Positions 50,201 through 61,300 of a stretch of 64,000 nt of DNA are shown piece by piece. The DNA comes from Xiphophorus maculatus (Eukaryota > Chordata > Actinopteri > Cyprinodontiformes > Poeciliidae), in assembly GCF_002775205.1 (NCBI RefSeq), contig NC_036447.1, positions 8,792,501 to 8,856,500 of the forward strand. The letters are read 5' to 3'. Position numbers and translations under genes: made by a program. Position 1 is the stretch's first letter. The number at the start of each line of letters is the position of its first letter. The notes below the pieces were generated by a model. The model searched no databases and was not told the origin of the DNA. It saw only the letters and a program-made list of their open reading frames with translations.

Positions 50201-51787
50201 AGCATAGCATAGCTCAGCATATCAAACCATAGCATAGCAAAAATTAAATTAGCATAACATATCAAACCATACCACACAGCATAGAATAGCATAGCATAGT
50301 AAACTGTAGCATAGCAAGAAGCACTTTAAAATTTGAAGAATGTTGATTAATGTGCTGCAAAAAAATGTAGGATTAAAAGAAAAGGCAGACTATTGGTTAC
50401 AAATATAGAAAACCTCAAGATGAAAAGTTATAAATTTAGCAAAGAAATAAAACAACCATAGACAAAGTCTCACTTTGTTTTGAAGGGCAGGAAGGACAAA
50501 AATACTTTGGCAATAAACTGACATATATATAAATGATGGTGTTGTGAGATAGGAACTAATTAACGGTGTCCTCCTGAATGCAGATTGCCCTCAGATCATC
50601 CCTCGCTGCCAGTGGGGGGCGAAAGCTTCACGGGATACACCGATTCCACTCTCCCTCCCACTCAAGTTTCTCTATGTTCACCATACTTACGAGCCTTCGG
50701 CGCCTTGTTTATCTTTCTCAAGATGCTCCCGTAACATGAGGTCCATGCAACGTTTTCACCAAGAAGACCGTGGATGGAACGACATTGGATATAGGTAATC
50801 AAGTTTTGAAAGTTCCACTTTGTTGCAGAATTGGATATGAAGATCGAAGCCTATACTATTGAATTAAAAATGTGATCATATGTTATTTTTTCTTTGACTA
50901 AATTTGTTGTATGAGGGTTCACAAAGTTGAATAGTTCTGATAACCATGAGCCTGTTTTATTTGTTTCAAATTGCATGAACAAAATTTCTGATCTGATAAT
51001 GAATTTTGTTAAACATCACAATGAATTCAGCTCAGAAACATTTAGTGTGAACAGGACATTATCCTAAAGCACTAAAATAAACTTTTGCCTTAATAAAACA
51101 CAAGAGTCAGATCAATGTAACGCTCTTCCATCTCAGGATACAGAAACAAGCCACTAAGCATTCTGGGAAATAGTTCTCACTCTTGTCTTTTTCTTCTTTT
51201 AGTTTTTTTTAAGTGCTAACCTAAAATCTCTAGTTTCTTCAACTCTTGGAGGTTTGACAAAATTAATAAAAACTTACTGCTGTACCTTTATCTTTCACAA
51301 ACTCACATTTACGTTCAAAATCTAAAACTTTACATTTATTTAGAGAGTAGAAGAAAGTAGACACAAATACTAAATGTGGCTCAAATGTTTTACAGTGTGT
51401 GGGAACCAGCTGCTAAAACGCATCACAACCCATGTCATGATTTCTGATATGTTGAATTATCTATCTTGTATCTTTGTTTTCAGCTTCGTGGTCGGATCTG
51501 ATGGTTACGTCTATGAAGGACGGGGTTGGAACCACGTCGGCAGACACACCAGGGGGCACAACGCCTTGGGCTACGGCGTGTCCATCATTGGAAACTACAC
51601 GGCCACACTGCCGTCTCGCCACGCCATGGACCTGCTGCGGAACCACCTGGCGCTCTGCGCTGTGAATGGAGGAGGCCTGACAGGAAACTACACCATCCAA
51701 GGCCACAGGCAGGTGGTGAACTACACTTCCTGTCCTGGAGATTCCTTGTTTTCAGAAATAAGAAGCTGGGAACATTTTAGAGGATGA
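47288..51787 (+). CDS. pglyrp2: Peptidoglycan recognition protein 2 (N-acetylmuramoyl-L-alanine amidase), complete
   Basis: This is a secreted zinc amidase that cuts the bond between muramic acid and L-Ala of bacterial peptidoglycan. Exons: 47288-47357, 48862-49722, 50584-50794, 51484-51787. Phases 1/1/2 agree, giving 1446 nt and 481 aa. Exon 1 codes a signal peptide (MIFFRFTFLVLALNFLTV). Exon 2 holds the vertebrate PGLYRP2 N-terminal region (GVVLAPDGTTVALAPLL, NGCWDNV). Exons 3-4 hold the PGRP/amidase_2 domain from about residue 311. Zinc ligands are visible: His about 343 (YVHHTY), His about 455 (IQGHRQ) and Cys about 464 (TSCPGD), and the active-site Tyr lies in NDIGYSFVVG, so it should be catalytically active. 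An upstream alternative ATG at 47281 is out of frame. The neighbour downstream is a g-type lysozyme. Confidence 0.95.
47703..47880 (+). mobile_element. tRNA-derived SINE, second family, in pglyrp2 intron 1
   Basis: A plus-strand tRNA-like head (ctgtggtggtgtaggggata) is followed by a B-box-like GGTTCGATTCC at 47764-47774. A body follows with ctttcatataagggacacta and an A-rich end. It differs from the 9048/29245 family. It is not a functional tRNA gene, since no cloverleaf with an acceptor closes. Confidence 0.75.
48040..48715. mobile_element. Dispersed MITE with X-box-like motif, copy 2 (in pglyrp2 intron 1)
   Basis: This copy is inverted relative to those at 10870 and 60165. It starts ctttaaatgggacctattgt and ends aggtcatctttaaag, imperfect inverted ends. 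It keeps ccatttgggtctcaagtgct, gttacctaggaaacccagcc, ggagctccagcacatttagtc, gatttaaagtgacaag and taacctgttcaaggaagcat. Confidence 0.7.
49925..50165. mobile_element. Tc1-like element remnant 2 (in pglyrp2 intron 2)
   Basis: It contains caatgtattttattgggatt, ttatgtgataaatcaacaca and then gtggcagcatcatgctgtgt / agggatgcttgtcttttgca. The last part matches the Tc1 transposase DNA coding the 'GGSxMxWGCF' region. The frame is broken, so this is a dead remnant. Confidence 0.6.
50165..50320 (+). repeat. 'atagc' pentamer minisatellite
   Basis: The runs agcatagcatag recur several times. A larger unit is seen twice: catatcaaaccatagc / catatcaaaccatacc, each followed by gcatagaatagcatagcata. It lies in intron 2 of pglyrp2. 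Confidence 0.85.
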
Positions 51788-52047
51788 CACAAGATTCCTA
51801 AATCTAATTTTGACCTCTGATGTAGTTTGATTAATGTGAATTGGTTAATTTATCCAACGAAGAAGCTTCAATTAAGACCCATGTGGTTGATATCAGATTT
51901 TGTTAAACAGATTAACTAAGAAGTTATTATGCTTTTCTTTCCCAGACTAGTTTAAAGAATACTAAAGCAACAAATTACTTTAATAGAGTGATGGAGTAGA
52001 GATGGCAAAATGTTCCCTAAAGCAATGTCACTTTTCAGCTGCAGAAG

Positions 52048-52180
52048 AATAAAAGAAAATTTCACCACATTTGACTGTTTTTGAGATCTAGTTCACTCTC
52101 TATCTAACCAACAAAAAAACAAACTGCAGCTGTTAAAAATAATAACAAAAAGTTGTGATTTTCTTATATTTCTCAATAAA
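52048..52180 (+). terminator. pglyrp2: Poly(A) signals of pglyrp2
   Basis: AATAAA occurs at 52048-52053 and at 52175-52180, about 260 and 390 nt past the pglyrp2 stop. Either could be used. Confidence 0.6.
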
Positions 52181-52429
52181 ATCTCTACATAACCACATTC
52201 CATTCAACATCTGAATTTGAGTCAACGCCATAATAATCCTCGCCAGACAACAGAAAGCATCCTCGATGACTGTAAAACACTAAATGTTTGTATTTTAAGA
52301 CTTTATTTTCAGCACAACAACATTCATCCACATGTTCTGCTTTCATACAGCAAATGATGTGCTGGAAATGAGCGAGCATTATCACTCTTGGCGTAAAAAT
52401 CTGGTTTCCTGTATTCAAAATGCACACAA

Positions 52430-52770
52430 ACACTCCAACGGTCAGAATGGGACTTTTCATGCACAATTTCCTGTGTTGCACTGAGTGTGATAACACAGAC
52501 GAAAGTAAAAAGGTTATAAAAGATTGTCCTGCACCCACTGCGTTTACACCCCAGACGGCAGGACAGTGAACAGATCTTCCACTTCAGCTCCAAGTGAGCA
52601 TCAGCAAGAGAAACTGCAACAATGAGTGAGTACTTTTATTGTTTATATGATGTATTTTGTCCGGCCAAATTCTGCTGTAACATTTAAAAGAAACAGAAGT
52701 ATTCACTTTATCTCCTTAAATATAAAATATTTTATTTATTACGTAAAAAATAAACATTATTTCAGACATA
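52430..52770 (+). promoter_or_regulatory. Duplicated lysozyme promoter plus first exon (upstream copy)
   Basis: This stretch aligns with 54330-54680 through the TATA box (ttataaaag, 52514-52522), the leader (gatcttccacttcagct, cagcaagagaaactgcaa), the ATGAGTGAGT start/donor (52622-52631) and about 150 bp of intron. No further lysozyme exons follow before the real gene. Exon 1 codes only ATG-A before its GTGAGT donor, so splicing from here to exon 2 at 54765 would yield the same protein. This copy has a kappaB-like GGGACTTTTC (52449-52458) that I do not see in the downstream copy. It is either a relic of a tandem duplication or a working alternative promoter. Confidence 0.75.
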
Positions 52771-54360
52771 GCTTGCTCAAAATGTGGTACTGGGTTTACC
52801 ATCAGAACGTCAGTTTCCAAAACCACACACACACAAATATGGAAAAGCTCACGTGGGATTAGTACGACCTCACCAGACAGGGCACAGAGTAAAAAACTTA
52901 TGAGGTCCAAATGACCCCAATGCTCAAAACCACTGGAGGGTCAATAAACAATTAGTAGCAGAGGAATCAACCGAGTTTATTCCTTGCAGACAATTCAGAG
53001 GTGATTGTGCTTCCTGTCTCCACCTTGTTGCTTTTCCTGTTTGGTGAAATGCACTCATGCTGTGTGGGGAAAGTCTCAAAATTAGGCTGTGCATGACTGC
53101 AGACAGAATTCTGAGAAAAATATGAGAAATGAGAATAAAAAGTCAAAGTTCTGAGGAAAACATTCAGAATTTTGTGGAAAAAGTCAGAATTTGAAAAAAA
53201 GTTAAAATTCTCAGAATTCTGACTTTTTACCTCAGAAGATTTAATTCTTTTATTTTTCCTCTGTCCATAGTCGTGTTCTGTTGTACTCTGCAAAATTATA
53301 TCAATGTAATGATGTTCGGTATTATTTAACTTTAAGAAGTACGGTACTCATCGAGTGCAGACGTGTTACGCCCCTTATGAGTAAAGACTCTACCTGTAGG
53401 GGAATAATGAAAACACGGACACGATGTCACTGCTTTAGTCTCCAGTGTTGCAATGGAGGAGCAGAAGCGTCGCGTTCCCCTACATCCGATCAGACAAAAC
53501 CAATCGAAACTCGAACGATTAAACTCTCATAACTTAAAATCTAAAAGGTTGAACTTTTCAAGAATTATAAACAAACATAGCCGGAAAAGTAACATTAAAG
53601 AAAAATACATTGTTTTTAAACTTCATTAAACTTAGGCTACCTTTTACTGTATCTGTTTGTAGCACTGAACTTGAAAGATCAAAATAATCGATCGCAGATC
53701 ACTAGATCTTGTTTTCCCTTTTGGTTGTCTAAAATAGTTTTATAACCACTACAGAGGCAGCTGTTTAGTTATATTTTAGAGGTTTATTAATGAATTTCAT
53801 CAATACATTTTACCACAACCGGCCCTTTGAGGACATTCATAATCCTGATTTGGCCCAAAATAAAACTGAGTTTTGCATCTTTGGACTGAAGGCATACTAT
53901 CACCACTTACTGGATGAAATTATGACGCCTGTACAACGTAATTATCACGTTTGTATAATTTAATTATGATTTATACAATACTTCATTACGTTTGTGCAAT
54001 TTAATTAGCACATCATATGATAAAAGTACCATGTTTATGAAAGTTAATTGTTACGTTTGAATAATATAATTTTATTGTAATGTTTTGTCTGAGTCAATCT
54101 GTAGTCTAAGGAGAAATTAATGTTCTGTGCACTATGTCCTGCATTTATCAAAAAGAGCAGAATAGGTTTGTGTAAAAGGAAGTAAAATTAGTCAATAAAT
54201 AAATAAATGACACTGACACAATAATTAAGATAGCGAGTGATCTCTTTTTTTAAAAAAAGAAAACGCCTGTCTAATCGGGCGTGGCTCTTGGGAAACTTTT
54301 TCCTTTGGGTGCGTCTCCCTCCTCTGCAAACAACTGACGTTGAGTGTGAAAGCACAGATA
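52771..54360 (+). other. Spacer between the two lysozyme first exons
   Basis: I looked for copies of lysozyme exons 2-5 and saw none. A purine-rich run of gaaaaa/gtcagaatt motifs lies at 53100-53220. The open frame at 53281-53532 has no domain. The spacer is otherwise AT-rich. Confidence 0.5.
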
Positions 54361-54365
54361 GACGC

Positions 54366-54426
54366 GAAACAGAAACTAAAACCAACTGCAGTATGTCAGA
54401 ACGTGAAAGGAAAAAGGGTATAAAAG
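54366..54426 (+). promoter_or_regulatory. lyg: g-type lysozyme promoter: ISRE-like site and TATA box
   Basis: GAAACAGAAACT at 54366-54377 fits the ISRE/IRF pattern GAAANNGAAA. A TATA box (tataaaag) is at 54419-54426, about 105 nt before the ATG. A second GAAA-rich stretch (gtgaaaggaaaaaggg) lies between. Interferon/IRF control is inferred from these motifs only. Confidence 0.6.
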
Positions 54427-54530
54427 ACTGTCCTGCATCCAGCACGTTCCTAGTCCACTCCTGACTGCTGAACAGGGAGCAGATCTTCCACTTCAGCTTA
54501 AAGGGAACTTCAGCAAGAGAAACTGCAAAG

Positions 54531-56057
54531 ATGAGTGAGTATTTTATTGTTTATACGATGCATGATGTCTGGTCAAATGCTGATGTCAGACTTAAAAGTA
54601 AGAGACTTTTTTTTGGCCTTAAATCTAAAGTATTTCATTAAGTAGGCAAAAACCAAGTATCATTTCAGACAGTGTAGCTGGAGACGTGGTTAAAGAAAGC
54701 ATTTGATTTTATGTAAAGATTTGTCTATTTCATGCACTTTATGTAAATGCCGATATGTTTACAGGTTATGGAGACATCAACAGAGTTGAAGCTTCAGGTG
54801 CCTCTGAGAAGACCTCTCAGCAGGACAGACTGGGTTATTTTGGTAAATACTAAAGATAAGCATATGACTGAACTGAAAATGTTGATCTATTGTGCTGAAA
54901 AAGAACAAACTTGTGAAATTGTAACTTCTCCAAACAGGCGTGAGGGCATCAGAAACCATGGCCCAAACGGATTCTGGGAGAATGAATAAGTACAAATCAA
55001 AAATCACCAGAGTGGGAAGTCAGTCTGGTATCGATCCTGCCCTTATTGCTGCCATCATCTCCAGAGAGTCCAGAGCTGGAAACGTCCTGCATGACGGTTG
55101 GGGGGATCACGGTAACGCCTGGGGACTCATGCAGGTCAACAAATACTATTTAGGTCTAACGTGCAAAATCTTGGCAATTGACTCCAAAAGAAAGATTTAC
55201 AACTATTTCAATTTCCAAAAACATGTAGGTGGACATTAGACATCACCGTAAGGAAGGAGACTGGGACAGCGAGGAGCATCTCCGCCAAGCTACAGGGATC
55301 CTTGTTCATTTCATCAAAAGGATTCAGAACAAGTTCCCGAACTGGAGCAAAGAGCAGCAGCTGAAAGGTTTGTTTCTCACAATAGCCTCTTTGAGAAAAT
55401 ACTCTTGAGCAATTGTCTGAAAAGTCTTCCAACTGCCTTTCTTTCACTTGTGAGAAAACTCAAGATTGGGGTGAATTGAAACTTTGGTAATTATATATCG
55501 ATGTTATGCAATACCAGGTTCAACGTCTTCTTCCCTCTTACATAAATTATTCATATCTACAAATCCGCTCTGTTGAAACATGAACATTTGAGGCTGTGGC
55601 TCACCTCTCTGACTGAACATTTAACTATTGCATTGCACATTTTGAGAGGCTTACCGCTGCTCTATAGCAAATTAAGCGCCCCCTGCTGTTCAGCATTCAA
55701 ATTGACTCTGTGTAGCATTCATTGGCAAGTTCACATCTTTGCTGTTCAAATGAATAAATAGTTTAAATATTACATGTGCCATTGTTGATCACTTTACTCT
55801 GGTATATATTTTTTCTTCAGCAGGCTGTAGGATAAGTTGGTGAACTAATAAAAAATATTTAAAAAGCACATTGGCATTCCGGTTGTTATAGTTTGATCAT
55901 TATGACTTTTCTTTTCTCTGCAGGGGGAATAGCGGCCTACAACACGGGGGATGGTAATGTCCATTCGTATGAAAATGTGGATGAAAAAACGACTGGCAAA
56001 GATTACTCCAATGATGTTGTTGCCAGAGCCAAGTGGTACAAAAGAAACGGTTTCTAA
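54531..56057 (+). CDS. lyg: Goose-type lysozyme, complete, 5 exons
   Basis: This muramidase cleaves the MurNAc-GlcNAc backbone of peptidoglycan. Exons: 54531-54534, 54765-54842, 54938-55134, 55229-55367, 55924-56057. The total is 552 nt and 183 aa, a normal size for fish LysG. The start is [14 protein letters not shown], without a signal peptide, as in many fish LysG proteins. The goose lysozyme catalytic acids are all kept: Glu71 (IISRESRAG), Asp84 ([10 protein letters not shown]) and Asp95 (GLMQVD, split across exons 3/4). The [16 protein letters not shown] block is conserved too. A read-through of exon 3 (to 55239) is not real, because the next exon starts at 55229. The first exon holds only four coding bases, so its donor overlaps the start codon region. 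It lies 2.7 kb downstream of pglyrp2 on the same strand. Confidence 0.95.
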
Positions 56058-56169
56058 AGTCTGTGGCTGATAAGCCAGAGTGTATTCAGCGAAAAAGAAA
56101 AAAATACTTTCATGCATGCAACCGTTTTAGATTACTATATGCTTGATCTACTGTATGTCTCCACAGTGA

Positions 56170-56188
56170 AATAAATACCTTCAATAAA
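56170..56188 (+). terminator. lyg: Poly(A) signals of the g-type lysozyme
   Basis: Two AATAAA hexamers (56170-56175 and 56183-56188) lie about 115-130 nt after the stop. Confidence 0.8.
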
Positions 56189-58130
56189 ATTCAATCCATT
56201 TGTTTAATACACAGATTACACAGTTATCTGTGTATTGAATAGATTTTTATTTAGTCGGAGCTAAACTGGTGGAAAAGTCATGTTTAGAATCAACAGCGTC
56301 CATTATTCCCACAGTGTTAAATCTGATGCGTAAAGAGAAATTCGTGTTTTGTGCAGAATGTCTTGCATTTGTAATCAAATACTGCTGAATAAATTTTGAT
56401 AAAATGGTAAATACTAATTATTGAAATAAATGTAACAAAATGCATAATTTTCTCATGTTGCAACCAAATGCAATTAACTGAAGACTGCAACATTTTCATG
56501 GTAACGATTTATTTGTTGACTTTAGGCTTGATGACTTCACAAAAGACTTGGGATTCAATTTGCCACTAATAACTTCATTCAAACTTGAGCCTCTTGACCT
56601 GAAAACAGCTGATATCTTACACCAAACAGACAGTACGTCATTTAAGGGAAACTGACTCTGTCTTGTACTTTAAATAATAAACTCATGTTAATTTTCTTTG
56701 TTTCCTGTCAGTTTGCACTGATTACCCAGAACCTGCAGGTCTGAACCCCACATGCAATCAAGTGTAAATGAGGTAAAGAGGTTCAGTGAGATAACTGTGT
56801 ACCAATTAGAGAAAAATCATGTTCGTGGTAATTTCATTTGTTCACCCAGGCGTTAGGGAGGTAATAATGTCCAACAAGTTAAAAACTAAAGTGGAGTATG
56901 ACCAGTGTCTAATATTCTTGCTTGCTTGTTAAATCCATTAAGTGTTTATTACGTTCCTACTCAGATGTAAAGCCAAGAAGCTGTGGCAAATTGGCTTTTT
57001 ATGCAGAAGGTAGTACTCTGCTATCCTTGCAGCGCTGATAATGTAACATCACATAACTAATGCTGCCTTCATTGAAACATCTGGTAACTTACACTAATTA
57101 GGCTGAACTGTTAGCCTGATTTAAACCCCATTCAGTCCATCTAATGTCATGTTTTGAGGCTTTTGAGGAGAAAGTTGCAGATGGATTGATGGTGAATTTA
57201 ATGATGGACTTACAAAACTCAGAGGAAACTCAGAAATTAGGGTGATAGGAACAGAAGATTGACAGAATGAAGCCAAGGAGTTTAAATACTGTGGAGACAT
57301 GATTGTGGCATGGGAAACAGGTGAGTACAATAAACAAAATGAAGAGCAGCAGGGAGAATCTAACTGAGGCAGGAAGAAAAAAATGGAAACAGAAAACCAT
57401 TAGAATAAGACAGAGTACACATAACACCAAAATTATTTCCATAAAACTTACCTAATCAAGACCAGTTGTACTTTGGGGGAACGAAGTCTGGTTTTAATTT
57501 GATAAAATGTTGTTTTATGAGTTAGAGCTACTGTTTAACATGGGGAAGGACTAGAAGTGGAGTTTGCCCAAACTCAAAATTCATTCCATTTGTTGACTTT
57601 TTATCCGACAAACACAAAGTACAGCATGATTTTGAAATGAAAGGAAAATAATACATCACTTTTCAGGTTTTCAGAAATGCAAATCTGTGAACACATTTAT
57701 TCTGGTAACACTAAATAGAATAAACTAATTGCCTTCAGAAGAGTAAATATTTAACGTTTTCAACAAACCACATAAGTGACAAAGTTTTCATCTGAAAAAA
57801 GGTGTTCAGGACGCAGACGACAGTTAAAAAAAAATAAAATCTGTATTCAGAGCTTTTGTAGTACAAATAAAAGTATTTCTTATAGCTTCATACAAATTAG
57901 ACTTATTTGAAAATGGTAAAATAAATACCTTTCTGTGAGTCTTAAAGGTTGCAAATCCCATAGCCAGAAACATTCCTCTTGTACAACACAATTAAATAAA
58001 AATAAGCTAATGATACGCTAAGAAGTTTTGAAACTTTCCACCTTTTTTTTGCCTTCTCCTGGTGCAGTAAATAAACATGAGAAACATCCCTGCAAATATA
58101 TTCAGATCTCAGAAATCGATTAAGAAAATG
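56189..58130. other. Intergenic between lysozyme and the Gfi1-like gene (tail to tail)
   Basis: No exon is supported on either strand. A Tc1-like remnant lies at about 57590-57760. Minus-strand frames of 69-70 codons near 57121-57442 are rich in Phe/Leu and look like chance. Confidence 0.5.
57590..57760. mobile_element. Tc1-like element remnant 3
   Basis: The blocks 'acaaacacaaagtacagcat', 'gaaatgaaaggaaaataata', 'cttttcaggttttcagaaat' and 'actaattgccttcagaagag' match, in order, the body of the degenerate teleost Tc1-type MITE also seen at 21875 and 49925. Confidence 0.55.
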
Positions 58131-58136
58131 TTTATT
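58131..58136 (-). terminator. Poly(A) signal of the Gfi1-like gene
   Basis: Minus-strand AATAAA, about 230 nt after the stop at 58367. Confidence 0.5.
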
Positions 58137-58366
58137 TTTGAAAGGCTTAGTGCAGAGCGCAGCAGTAGCTAAACATGTAAATTCCATCCGAAGCTGCAGC
58201 AGTCTGTCTTTTCATATGAATGGATGTCTTAGGCCACAAAAGACACACGAGGTGTACTGCAGCTGAGCGAAGTCTGTAGATACACGAGACCCGATCAACA
58301 GAATAGCAGATGGAGGGGATTTCTGTCCTCAAAGTGTTTTCTGAGATGAAGGAGAAAGGTCAGAGG

Positions 58367-61300
58367 TCAGCGGTAGGTGCAGTGGTGCTCCTGGTGCTGC
58401 CGCAGGTCCACTTTGTGCTGGAAGCTGTAGTGGCAGAGAGTGCAGCGGTAGGGCCGGTCGTCCCTGTGCTTTCGGCTGTGCGTGATGAGGTTGGAGCTCT
58501 GGCTGAATGCTTTGCCGCATATCTGGCAAACATGAGGCTTCTCCCCTGCAAAAGGCCAACAGGTCAAGGTTTAAGAGTTTCTGAAGGGTTGAATTGCACG
58601 TGATGTCATTCCTCTATTTCATTTCTACATGATATTAATGATTAAAATGCTACTGATTCAAATTCAAAAATACTTTATTGATCCCAAAGGGAAATTAAAT
58701 GTTGTTGCAACTCATATTAATTTAAATTAAGAGTTACTGTAGATAGTAATGGATGTTGGCAGGAAAGATCTCTTGTAGGTGTCTGTGTTACAGTGAATTT
58801 AAAGAAGCCTCTGACTGAAGACACTGTTTTCCCAGGACAGTCTCATGAAGAAATAAATATAAAAAACTACTGATAGAAAGACGCACCAATAGACTTATAC
58901 TGTCGTTTTCGTCTTCTATAGTAAGATAAAATGAAAAGAAAATCCTACTTTTACTCAAAAAATACTTTTTTATGTAAAGAGTAAAGAGTCCTTTTTCTGT
59001 TGCCAAGATTAAAACCTTTTCAAATTGTTGTAATTAAATCAGGAGTTGTGCAGCTAAACTCAGCATGCAGACAGGAATCGCTCTCTCTACGAGCAGCATG
59101 CGCCCCCTACTGGGTAGCAGCTAAACTACAGCTCTGGAAAAAACTAAGAGCCCACTGCACTGACTGAAAACCTCCTGGTTATTCCACCAAATATTGATTT
59201 ATGAACTCCTCCTGAGTTAAAATATTAGATTATTGTTTCTAAATGAATATGAAGTTGTTTTCTTTGTCTGAAAGCACTGCATCTTTTTTGTTATTTCGAC
59301 CATTTCTCATTTTCTGCTAATAAATGCAAAATATTTGCTTGGAATTTCAGAGACATGTTGTCAGTAGTTCATAGAATAAAAGAACAATGTTCATTTCACT
59401 CAAACATATACCTATAAAAAGTAAAATAAGAGAAACCGATCATTCTAAGTGGTCTCTTAATTTTTTCCAGACCTGTATATAAAAATATATAAAAAGCGCA
59501 GCAGCTTATAGAACTGTGGAACATTTTTATACATTGTGTTAAACACCAGTTTGCATCTCATTACAGTATTGGTGTGTCACAGCTGCAGTGTACAACATTA
59601 AGTTTCAGTAACTATCAGAAGCTCAACTCAGCATCTTCGTGTCAACAATGCTAGCGGCTAGCATAAACCTGCCTGTGTGAATGAATGTGTGTTTCTTCAT
59701 GTCCGACTTCTGGTGGAATCTCTTGCCGCAGTACTGACAGGGGTAGGGCCGCGTGTCCGAATGTATGAGCAGGTGAGTGGAGAGGGTGGAGGAGCGCTTG
59801 AAAACTTTCCCACACACTTCACAGCCGAAGGTCTTCTCCTGAAACGTGGAAGTAAGAGTCGTTAAAATACAACATTCAGTGCTGCTTTCTGAATATAAAG
59901 GATCTGTAAAGCATCTGTGGCTCTGACCTTGCCCCTGTGTGAAGACTTCTTATTATCAGCCCTGCTGGCCTTGAAGTGGGTAGCTTTGTTTCCATGACTT
60001 TTACATATATGTGTCTTCAGGCTTGACAGAGATGAAAATATCTGCAGAAAAGAGATGAATGACTAGACTAGTCAGGGAGTCTGGTTAAACATTAGAAAGT
60101 GTTTGCAAATATTTAAAAAATCTACAAATATTGAGAGTTCTTGGTGCAAAAGTCTTTCAGCTCTTAAAGGCGACTTATTATGCTTTCTAGAACAGGTAAG
60201 AGCACACAAAACATGTTCACTACATTTTCTTTAAAACAAAATCATTCTCAGATAATGGTATTTTAGTCGGCTCAGTTGCGCGTATTTTGATCTCCTTTCA
60301 AAAGTAACTGTTTTAGGATCCCTTGTCATTTTAAATTCAAAATGGTCACAGAAGTCAGTGTTTACACTCACATAAAAATGGCTGCAAACAGATACACAGT
60401 TATACAAGAAAAATACAGCTGAGCAACTGTGCAGGAGCTCTCCTTGGGTTGCTAGGTAACGGGCTGGGCTTCTCTGGGGTTGCTTGGTAACGGGCTTTGC
60501 CTGGGCTGCTAGCTCATTTTCCAGATCCCAAAAGAACATTAACTTAATCCTAAAAATCAGCTATATGGGTTTTATTTTTTGGGGTTTGTTTAGTCGCAGT
60601 AGAGACTCAAATGGAAGCGCAAAAACATTCAAATTGTGAATAGTTTGAAATGTTGACATACTTTGCCACAGAGCAGACACTCGTGTCTCAGTACACTGAT
60701 CCTGGAGCAGCTGCTGTTCCTCGCCTCCCTCTCGATGTGCTGTGGCAGAGTCAGATGTCCCAGGTCCACTGACAGTTTGTCTGGATAATCTGAGCTCACG
60801 GCAGAACTCAGCCATGCTCCTGTTGCGGGAGAGACAGCGCCCCCTTTCTCCTCTTTGATAAAGGCACACTCTATAGAAAAGAAATGCAGGGTATTAAAAA
60901 AAAAAAAATCACATCGTCATAAACCTATAAAAATGAAACCTCCGACGATCAAATTTGAAAACTTTTTCAACACTTGTATGCTCTCAATCTAAATACTGCA
61001 TGTGTGGCGTGAAATAATCTGTCAGTGCAACTACTACTTTTTCATCAATATTAAAGAATAAATTACTTAAGCTCATATATCTTTAAGAAAAGTTACTTGT
61101 AAGTTAGTTTGTCTTATTTCAAGTGTACTGAGATATTCAAACATGTATTTTTGATCTTGAAACTAGAAACTAGACCAAAAAACTTGGTAAAAATATTGTG
61201 TTTTTGCAGTAAAAACATCTGTACAATTAAAGTTTCAAGTCTTTTATTTCTATAACTTGATTCATCAAGTTTGAGATGAATGAGCCAAATCTATTTGGTT

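Noticed and set aside
53281-53532. 83-codon plus-strand frame between the lysozyme first exons
   Set aside because: No similarity to lysozyme exons or any domain, and no splice sites.
54940-55239. 99-codon lysozyme reading ending KHVGGH
   Set aside because: It reads through the exon 3 donor at 55135 into the intron. Catalytic Asp and the rest of the fold come from exons at 55229 and 55924.
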